Below, piece by piece: positions 56,158 through 64,000 of a stretch of 64,000 nt of DNA. Source of the DNA: Cinnamomum chago (lineage: Eukaryota > Streptophyta > Magnoliopsida > Laurales > Lauraceae); NCBI GenBank assembly GCA_038049695.1, contig CP142460.1:37753501-37817500 (forward strand). Reading direction: 5' to 3'. Under the pieces are notes generated by a model. That model worked only from the letters and a program-made list of their open reading frames with translations. It had not been told where the DNA came from and searched no databases. A program made the position numbers and the translations under genes. How positions within the stretch are numbered: position 1 is the stretch's first letter; each line of letters starts with the position of its first letter.

Positions 56158-58261
56158 TGTTGCAACCCCGGACCGGGCCGGCGGGACTAATCCGAGATCG
56201 GGACTAATAAATAGAATGGAATGAGGTGTGTGTTGTGTGGTGAAAAGGTGCACATTTATTTAATTTCCCACAAGTGTCCACGATGAGGATATCATAATAA
56301 CATAAATATTTATTTTAATGCGGAAGCGTGTAGCAAATCAAATTGGTAATTCAACTCAAGTCACGAGATAATAACACATGTATAAACTAAGTATCAGAAT
56401 GAGCAATGATCATTAGCACTTCCCAAAAGTAATGTTAGGTATTTAAGCGTATTTAAGCAAAAGATCATTTAATTACATTCCCAAAAATTAGAGGCCAACA
56501 AAGGCCAATATAAACAAGAATATAAATCCCCAAAAGAATGGTTAAACGTTTCCTAAAATGTTACATCTATCGTAGCAATCAAATGTCTAAACGACATCAT
56601 CGGCATGCCACTCGACTAAACGTTGCGATTCACCGACCGCCTCCTCAAGCTCCGCCTCGGGGTAGTCAACATCCGGACCTAAGTACCAAAGAGTGGGTCA
56701 AACACGACGGTTTAGCAGGTGGGTAAAAAGATATAACAATTCAATAATAAATACATTTACCTTGGAAAGCATTTAAACCTATTTAAATCACAATTTCATA
56801 AGAGAAAGAATCATTTACAAGAAAACAATTATGCAATTTAAATCATGTAAGGTATCCAAGGAAACGGCAAACAAGCAAGATGACAACCACACGGAGCTAA
56901 GTCCTCTATCACTGAAGTGACAGAGCATATCAAGGCGTTGATCTCAGTCACACGTGGTGAGGAGATTCAACGGAATATATACATATACATATAATATACA
57001 GGACATGACCACGGTAGTGAGCCGGGCATCGGAAACCATGGTAGCAATTCAGGGTATCGAGACATGACCACGGTAGCGAGCTGGGCATCGGGAACCATGG
57101 TAGCAATCCAGGGTATCGAGACAAGACAACGGTAATAACAAAGTAGCGAGATCAAACTGCAGCTGGCGGGACAAGAGGGGGATCTCCAAGTCGATGGATC
57201 AGACCAACGAGGGTATCCAAGTTTAGTGGTGCCGACTCATAGGTCAAATGAGAAGATCCAAACATGTATAAAATACATCTAGTGCAAGTACATAAACAAG
57301 CGGGGCGGGGGTGCTCAAAGGCACAACTGTCATTTCAATCTGGGCAATGCATTTCTGGACTAATAACTATATCTAGTACAATTTTAACGCTTTCGGGAAT
57401 AACAAGTCATGTAGTATAAATCTCGGGAACAATGAAATGCAATAAACCATTGAAGTTTTGGGTAAAATATCTGGTTCAAGATTTGTTTATGGTGAATAGG
57501 GGTCTCATATGTTGATTTAATAACAACTTGGTATTCTTTGAGTTTGGGGACATTCTGAGCTCCTTATACACCTTTGGATTTTTTTAAAGCTTCAAATGAA
57601 ATCTTTGTGACGTTGTTTCTTTCTCAAATGGATTTCAAATAGTGAGGATAAGTCTTCTCATCACAATAGGGCTCCCAACAAACCTCTCTCAATCATTTAA
57701 ACATTTCATTTGTGTTCTCAAATTAGCCCAAGATGAAAAGTACCCATCGCTCGAGCGGACTATAGGTTCGCTCGAGTGGTGAGCTCTCTGGAATGACTTT
57801 CTGGGTGGGTTCGCTCGATCGAAGTTGAGGTCACTCGAGCGAACTCATCCAATTCAGGTCGGCTTGAACGAAATTTCAGTTCGCTCGAACTAACCATTTT
57901 CTGAAATTGGTTATGGGAGGGCTCGCTCGAGCGATAAAGGGTTCGCTCTGTCCACTGGAATGGTTTTAACCCTTTTTCTGGGCACTTCGCTCGAGCGACC
58001 TATCACGTTCGCTCTAGCAAACTGTCCAGAAACTCGTTCCGGGACAGTTCTTCTCCTCTCTTTCTCTTCCTTCTACAACCTCCTTTTTAGCCCCTTGTAT
58101 ACACCAAATGAAGAGTTCCAAAACCCTATCCAAACCAACATCAAATCTCCTACAACATCCATTCCATCCTCCTCCAATAATTTCACATCCAAATATAAAG
58201 AAAGAAGGGATGGAAACCACTACACCAAGAACACATTTGAACTAGAAAAAAAAGATAATGA
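56158..58261 (-). repeat. LTR-D: 3' LTR of the Tekay-like element, truncated
   Basis: On the minus strand it ends GGGGTTGCAACA at 56158. From there it matches the 3' part of 28419-31521 in inverse order: CATCGTGGACACTTGTGGG near 56265, CCGGGCATCGG repeats near 57000-57150, CTTGGAGATCCCCC near 57180, and a GCTCGAGCGA cluster at 57740-58020. The 5' LTR start (TGTAAGACCCC) is missing; at about 58262 the sequence passes directly into integrase. Confidence 0.75.
57740..58020. repeat. GCTCGAGCGA palindrome cluster in LTR-D
   Basis: About eight intact or one-off copies of CGCTCGAGCGA, spaced 15-45 bp. It is the same motif and place as in LTR-F (63478-63640). Confidence 0.82.
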
Positions 58262-58837
58262 ATGACTATAAACCACATTTTTTGCTGTCTTAGTCAAATG
58301 TAATAGAAACTGGCTATCCATGTCGACTGACAATCTCGTTAACAAATAACTCTGCTAAATGTAGCATGTGTTTCTTCTTCCTTGTCTTCATAGGAATGAA
58401 ATGAGCTGACTTGGTGAGTCGGTCCACAATGACCCATATTGCATCGTTAGCTCTGCTGGTCCTCAGTAGTTCCAAAATAAAATCCATGGTAATGTGCTCC
58501 CATTTCCATTCCGGGATCTCTAATGGCTGTAACAATCCTAGAGGCTTCTAATGTTCTGCCTTTATCAACTGGCAAGTCATGCAATAGGAGACAAACGCTG
58601 CAATCTCTCTCTTCATGTTTTTCCCCAAAATCTGCCCTTCAGATTCTGATACATCTTCATATTGCCCGGATGCATAGAGTAGTTCGTATTGTGAGCCTCG
58701 GTCATGATGTCATTTCTCAAATCTTCAATGTTGGGCACGCATAGAAGGTCACGGTAGTACAAAACTCCATCAACAATACGAAAGTCAGGACGTTCTGCTA
58801 TATGCTCTGAAATCTCGGCCAACTCTAGATCTTGCAA
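58262..58837 (-). pseudogene. Tekay-like integrase, N-terminal half, truncated
   Basis: Minus-strand frames 58613-58837 and 58314-58535. The HHCC zinc region is recognisable: HNTNYSMHPGNMKMYQNLK with paired His, then CMTCQ with paired Cys. The core follows with MDFILELL at the first catalytic Asp and WVIVDRLTKSAHFIP. After VSRHG a stop appears, and sequence ends near the second catalytic region. The rest of integrase and any chromodomain are lost at the junction with the LTR. Confidence 0.85.
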
Positions 58838-58855
58838 CCGACTGTCTTTGATCTT

Positions 58856-59498
58856 CTAAATGAAGGAAGGCTCTGACACTGACATGTTAGCTAACAATAC
58901 ACCTTTCCTCAGTGGCTGTAGGTCCATATTCAACTCTTCAAATTGCTCAAAAATACAAGTGCCACTCAGATTTGCCAAGCCTGTTGATTTTCTGCTCAAG
59001 GCATCAGCGACTACATTCGCTTTCCCCAGGTGATACTTGATTGGAAATTCATAATCTTTGATGTATTCCATCCATCTTCTCTGCCTCATGTTTAGTTCTT
59101 TCTGAGAAAACAAATATTGCAAGCTGCGGTGGTTGGAGTAGACTTCAAACTTCTCTCCATAGAGGTAATGTCTCCACATTTTCAACGCGAAGACGACTGT
59201 TGCTAACTCAAGATCATGGGTGGCATAGTTCTTCTCGTGATCTTTCAAATGCCGGGATCCATATGCAACAACTTTTCCCTCTTGGATCAGCACGCAACCA
59301 AGTTCAACATTCGAAGCATTGGTAAAAATAGTAAAACCGCCGCTTCCTGATGGCAAAGTAAGGACTGGTGCTATAATCATGGGTGGCATAGTAAGGACTG
59401 GTGCTATCTCTTCTTCAGCTCTTGGAAACTAGCCTCATATTGATCTGTCCACACATACGACACATTTTTCCTAGTCAACTTTGTCAATGGTGATGCAA
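58856..59498 (-). pseudogene. Tekay-like RNase H
   Basis: Frame 58856-59389 with [18 protein letters not shown], where a TDAS motif has become TNAS and the catalytic Asp is changed; then [42 protein letters not shown] and [12 protein letters not shown]. It is separated from RT by a frameshift and stop near 59390-59500. This domain degrades the RNA strand during reverse transcription; the Asp to Asn change alone would disable it. Confidence 0.87.
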
Positions 59499-60839
59499 TC
59501 AATGAAAATCCCTGCACAAACCTCCGGTAGTAACCAATCCCAGAAAACTTCTGATTTTTGTCACATTCTTTGGTCTTTCCCACTTCACTATTGCCTTAAT
59601 CTTGAATGGATCTACTGACAATCCTTCCTTGGAGATGATGTGTCCTAAAAATGCTACTTGCTCTAGCCAGAATTCACACTTGTTAAGCTTTGCATACAGT
59701 TGGTTCTCTCTCAAAAGTTGCAATGCTATCCTCAAGTGTTCTTTATGGTCTTCTTTGGTCTTAGAGTACACCAATATGTCGTCGATAAACACTACTACAA
59801 GCTGATCCAAGTATTGTGCAAATATCTTATTCATCAACACCATGAATACTATGGGTACATTTGTCAATCCAAATGGCATCACAAGGTACTCATAGTGGCC
59901 ATATCTTGTCCGGAAAGCTGTTTTTAGAACATCTGATTCTCTGACTCTCAGCTGATGATAATTGGATCTCAAGTCAATCTTCGAAAAGTATGAAGCACTT
60001 TGTAACTGATCAAACAGTTCATCTATCCTTGGCAATGGATATTTGTTCTTGATGGTCACTTGATTCAATCTTCTGTAATCAATATACATTCTCATCGAGC
60101 CATCTTTCTTCTTGACAAACAAGACTGGAGCTCCCCAAGGTGAAATGCTCGGTCTCACAAAACCTTTGTCAAATAATTCCTGTAACTGTGTATTCAATTC
60201 TCCCAATTCTGCCGGAGCCATACAATATGGTGCAATAGATATCAAAAGGGTCCCTGGTAATAACTTGATAGTGAAATCAATCTCTCTGATGGGTGGCAAT
60301 CCTGGAATCTCCTCCGGAAAAATATTCGGGAATTCCCAAACAATTGGGATCTCCTCCACCCCTTGGGACCGTTTATCCTCCGTGATAAATGGCAAATAAG
60401 TTTCACATCCACTTTTCAATAGTCTATCAGCCTTCAACGTTGAGACAAACCCTGTATGAGGAATTCTCCTCTCTCCCTGAAACAACATTCCTGCTGGTGT
60501 CTCATCTAACTTGAAAGTAAGGCTCTTATGGAAACAATCCATCATGGCATGGTACCCTGCAAACCAGTCCATCCCTAGGATGACATCAAAATCATGCATC
60601 TCTAATAAAATGAGATCTGTGGTTAAAACCACTTCTCCTATCTGAACTGTACAACTAGGATAAAAGGTTCTATAAATAACTTGTTTGCCTACTGGGATTG
60701 CCACAGTCAAAATGAATTCAAGTTCTCTATCATGCACATCAATCAACTTAGAAAATGTATGAGACAAAACTGAGTGTGTAGAGCCAGGGTCAAATAAAAT
60801 CTTTGCTTTAATCCCACAAACAAGAAGTGTACCTTCCAC
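59499..60839 (-). pseudogene. Tekay-like protease and reverse transcriptase, 446-codon frame
   Basis: Protease at the start has [11 protein letters not shown] (Asp 17) where family members read D(S/T)GA(T/S)H, so Ser is replaced by Pro. GMDWF near residue 97 fits the second protease motif. RT follows with [27 protein letters not shown], and the catalytic FIDDILVYS (Asp 353-354). ECEFWL and FLGHIIS motifs mark the thumb. The frame ends near 59499 after [11 protein letters not shown], where the family reads YYRRF, so a frameshift lies there. It is the longest gypsy frame in the window and belongs to the chromovirus side, probably Tekay/Del. Confidence 0.9.
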
Positions 60840-62182
60840 TATATTTCCTGCAGCCTCTGCGTCAGCTCTATTGACCGCATAGACTTGTCCTCGATGTTGT
60901 GGCCTATTCTGAGCTTGCTGTGGCCTGCCTTGTTGGACGTTTCTGTTCTGTTGTGGTGCACGCTGATTCTGTTTCTGTCCCTATTGAAGGCCTGCTGTTG
61001 CTGCTGTGATTTATGCTGTTGCTGTGGTGCTTGTTGCTGAAGTGGCCTTGCTTGATTCTAGACAACCATTACATTTTGTGGTGGTGCTGGATGCTGTGCT
61101 CACTGCTGCTGCTGATTCTGCTTGTTCTGTCTTGGACAGTCCCTCATCTGATGGTTCATGGAACCACATCTAAAGCATGCTCCTGTGAGTGTACGACACT
61201 GTGTACTCTCATGGTTCTTCCCACAGTGGGTACAAACCACTGGATTCGGAGCATTCTGTTATGTCCTCTGCTTCTTGTTCTGGTGATTTCTCTGCTGATA
61301 GTTCTGCTGATGAGCTTGTCATTCCCCTTGAACTCTAAAGATCTTGTTGTGAAAGTTCTCAAACTTGTAGGCTCTCTTGACAGCTTTCTCGAAAGTGATA
61401 GGTGGCACTATGCCTGTGGCGTCTCTCTCAATGATGGGGTTAAGTCCCTCTAGGAACTTGGCAATCTTATTCTCCACCGTGTCCACTAACTCTGGAACAT
61501 ACCTAGACAATCTCTCGAATTTAGTGAGGTATTCGAGGACTGTCATGTTCCCCTACACAAGTTGTTGGAATTTGACTACCTTCTACCGTTTGATGTGGGT
61601 GGGTACAATTTTTCATGAAACTGTGTCTTGAAGCTAACCCAAGCTACTGCATTTGCCATGGTCTTGCACTCATCTATAATTGTCTTCCACCAAATGTCTG
61701 CTGAACCGGTAAAGAGAGAAGTTGCAAGCTTGACTCGTTCTCATCCGGTGAATTGGAAGATTTCGAATATGTTCTCTGTATGCTCTAACCAATCGTCTGG
61801 AGCTAATGGATCCTTGTTCCAAGAAACTCTTTCGGGGCTCTCTTCCGAAATCGTTCAAACACTGCATTCGGGTCATGTTGCCTTTGAGTGATGACAATGG
61901 CGGGTTGAGCTTGAACCAGTTCGGGCCTCCTTTGTAATACCTCTAGTACTTGCCTCTGTATTTCTGTCGATTCTCTAGCATGATCTTCCTCTCTCTTCAA
62001 CATTTGTTCTTACAATCTGGCTTGGTTCTCATTGGCCTGACGTTGTTGGTCAAGCATTGCCTGCATCATCTGTTGTAATTGATTTGCCATGTTGTTATCA
62101 ACCATATCCTCCTCAACTGGCCCATATGATCACTTTTACTTTCGGAGGGGTTGCCGTTTATCGATCGCTTACGAGGTGGCAT
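60840..62182 (-). pseudogene. Tekay-like gag with two zinc knuckles, broken
   Basis: Start ATG at 62180-62182 (MPPRKRSI). Fragments: EDHARESTEIQRQVLEVLQ near 61980; MTVLEYLTKFERLSRYVPEL with NPIIERDATGIVPP (61319-61546); then a shifted frame at about 61140-61250 with CGKNHESTQC and CFRCGSMNHQMRDC knuckles. A glutamine-rich stretch encoded by CAGCAG-like sequence follows (60900-61110). At least three frame changes make it non-functional. The order gag, protease, RT, RNase H, integrase is that of Ty3/gypsy. Confidence 0.83.
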
Positions 62183-62285
62183 GATGCTGTACAACAAGTT
62201 GTTAGCACATAATAATCAAATAAAGGGTCACATATTGCTCACACGATTCTAGCTAACGAAGAGTCTAACGAATCCTCACCACGTC
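62183..62285 (-). other. Leader remnant upstream of the Tekay-like gag
   Basis: About 100 bp of leader with no primer-binding site before LTR-F begins. The primer site and 5' LTR of this element are predicted to lie right of the window, beyond LTR-F. Confidence 0.5.
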
Positions 62286-64000
62286 TGTTAGACCCCGACC
62301 CAGACTAGCTCGATTAGTGTGCGATTAGTGTGTGTTTAGTCTTAAGTGGGTTTAGTTATCGTTGGGTTAGAAATAATTAGTTTTAGTCTTGGACATAGTT
62401 TTGGAGATTTTGAGAACGTTTAGTGTTACTCAGACATGCTCAGGAAGGCCTGAGTGTACATGTAAGCTTGGGAGTATCGTATTGATTTTTCATTTTTAAT
62501 TGTGATTTTGATTTCATTTGAATAGTTTTATTATTCGTTACAACTTTCGTTTTCGACTCGTTCGTGTTTGAAGCCCAAGTTTTGGCCCAAAAAGGGTAAA
62601 ATTGTCTTTTATACCCAAATCTGAACACAAACTTTGAAATATCGAAACCATATAAAAAATATACTTTTTGGAAACTAGATATTTTGAGGATCATTTTATC
62701 CTTCTTCGTCAAGTTCATCCGAGGCCCGCAAGGTCATGTTTTCATTGATACAAGATTTCACCAATTGGGCCCCATTTGCAAGTGCTTAAGTCAAATCCCT
62801 AACCCTAGAGAACCAAGAAGAGAAAACCCTTTTCCCCTTGCACTTTCTTCCTCTTGACTTCACAAGCTAGAGGTCTCCAAATAGAATTCCAAGGGCATCA
62901 TCTTCTTCCTCTCATCTCAAGCTTTCCATTGATGTTCTTTTCTTGAAAGCTAAAGTTGGGCAAGCTCTCCATTTTCTTCTTTCCTTCTTGTTTGGGCATT
63001 TCTAGGTAAGAGCTTCAATCCATATTTTCCTTAGTCTTTTTGGTTCCTAAAGATCTTGTTTTCCATGTTTGCAAACCCTTTTGTGAAAATGGGTTCTTTG
63101 TTTTCATTTTTGTTGAGTTTTGAATGGATTTTCATGGGATTCTTGTAGTGTTTTACTTAGCTCTTGGGTAGGAGTGCTTGAAGAGTGTTGTGTGGCATCT
63201 GGGCAAAGGCAAGTAATTTCTATAGGTTCTCTATGGCATGTGTATTTTTGGATTTCATTGTTATTCTTGAAATTTTGCATATAAAATTGTTATAAGCTCT
63301 ATTATCATGTTTTCTTTGGATTAGATGTTTGAAATTGTGAAAAATTAACCCTTGGTGAGCATGGAGGCTCAAGGGATAGTTGGTGTGTTTAAGGATGAGA
63401 AGGAGGGGAGAAATGTATTAGAAGTTGTATAAGAGAAAGGCTTTTTCTGCACTCAGCGAGCACAGGTAGAAGCCTGTTTGCTCGAGCGACCCTTGGGCCC
63501 GCTCGAGCGAACTGCCCACTGTCTGGCCTGGTCTGAGACAGAGAGTGGTCCGCCCGAGTGACCTTGTGGTCCGTTCTAGCGAACTGTCTTGCTCGACAAC
63601 TCGCTCGAGCGAAGTGCCAATTCCGCTCGAGCGAACATGCCAGATTCAGGAAGAAGAATCATTTCCATTTGCGTATTTTCTTGAGAGTTGAAAACTAGTC
63701 TATGTTAAGGGTTTTGGCTTAACATTGTGTAAATGGAACTTTGAAATGCAAACCAACTTCGGGGACACCAATTCATGTACATTCCCGACATTTGGGGTCC
63801 TAATTACACAAAGGTCAATTAATAACCTTAACATGTGCTTGATGGATTTCGTGTTTGAACTTACATTTTGGTACAATAAGTACCATTGTGTATTCGTTTT
63901 GAATTTCAAGTATAAACTCGTTTGAAGATTTGTTTCAAGAATAAAAAATGGGGATCATTTCTTAAGCGTGTTATGCATATAATTATGCTTTTGCTAGTCG
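62286..64000 (+). mobile_element. LTR-F: 5' part of a Tekay-like LTR, runs off the right edge
   Basis: It starts TGTTAGACCCCGACCC and matches 28419 onward: GATTAGTG near 62310, an ACTAGATATTTTGAGGATCATTT block near 62675 and TTCGTCAAGTTCATCCGAGG near 62705. Left flank is ACGTC (62281-62285), so a matching duplication is expected to the right. It lies in the leader of the Tekay-like element, opposite in orientation. No gene is seen in it. Confidence 0.75.
63478..63640. repeat. GCTCGAGCGA palindrome cluster in LTR-F
   Basis: About six copies or near copies of GCTCGAGCGA(A/C), such as GCCCGCTCGAGCGAAC and CCGCTCGAGCGAAC. They match the cluster in LTR-D and, in part, the one at 30079-30107. Confidence 0.85.

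Overview
This window is plant nuclear heterochromatin: a dense nest of LTR retrotransposons with no host gene that I can recognise. Ty1/copia and Ty3/gypsy polyproteins of plant lineages, tRNA-Met-type primer sites, solo LTRs with 5-bp target duplications and a hAT-type MITE all point to a flowering plant with a large, repeat-rich genome. I cannot name the species from the sequence.

Left part (1-35673) is a Russian doll read mostly on the minus strand. A young, apparently coding-complete Copia element (Copia-1, 1-8577, far LTR running off the left edge) sits in the integrase of an older, broken Copia element (Copia-2, 8578-8828 plus 14895-17819). Copia-2 is also split by a composite of Tekay-like gypsy LTR sequence (8829-14894). 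Copia-2 in turn appears to sit in another LTR (H, 17820-19111, which also carries a perfect hAT MITE at 18276-18844). H sits in the 3' LTR of a SIRE-like Copia element (19112-34265) that has gag but no pol. That element contains a palindromic LTR insertion (20028-23632), a solo LTR of its own family (25997-27619) and a Tekay-like solo LTR (28419-31521). It has inserted in a Tekay-like LTR (C, 34266-34832), itself inserted in another (G, 34833-35673).

Middle part (35674-52952). After 1.5 kb of unassigned, palindrome-containing sequence comes a minus-strand Tat/Ogre-type gypsy element (LTRs 37148-38588 and 51545-52952). Its pol keeps RT, RNase H, the second Tat-type RNase H and integrase, all with stops, but gag and protease are gone. 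Its integrase is interrupted by an Angela-like Copia solo LTR (44932-48148), itself interrupted by a SIRE-like solo LTR (45039-46558); both have perfect 5-bp target duplications. On the opposite strand, between pol and the 3' LTR, lies a five-exon antisense gene (39804-42445) with its own TATA box and four GT-AG introns, all phase 1. It is damaged by one frameshift and early stops.

Right part (52953-64000) holds a Copia LTR fragment, a degenerate repeat that may be a DNA transposon, the 5' part of a Tekay-like LTR (E), a minus-strand Tekay/Del-type chromovirus whose integrase is cut off and fused to its LTR (56158-62285), and the start of another Tekay-like LTR (F) that runs off the right edge.

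The most unusual items are the palindromic LTR insertion with two U5 ends inside one target duplication, the spliced antisense gene of the Tat element, the promoter-proximal GGTCGACC arrays in the SIRE-like LTRs, and the depth of nesting itself. Nested order, target duplications and splice phases were read directly from the sequence; lineage names rest on motif recognition without database searches.
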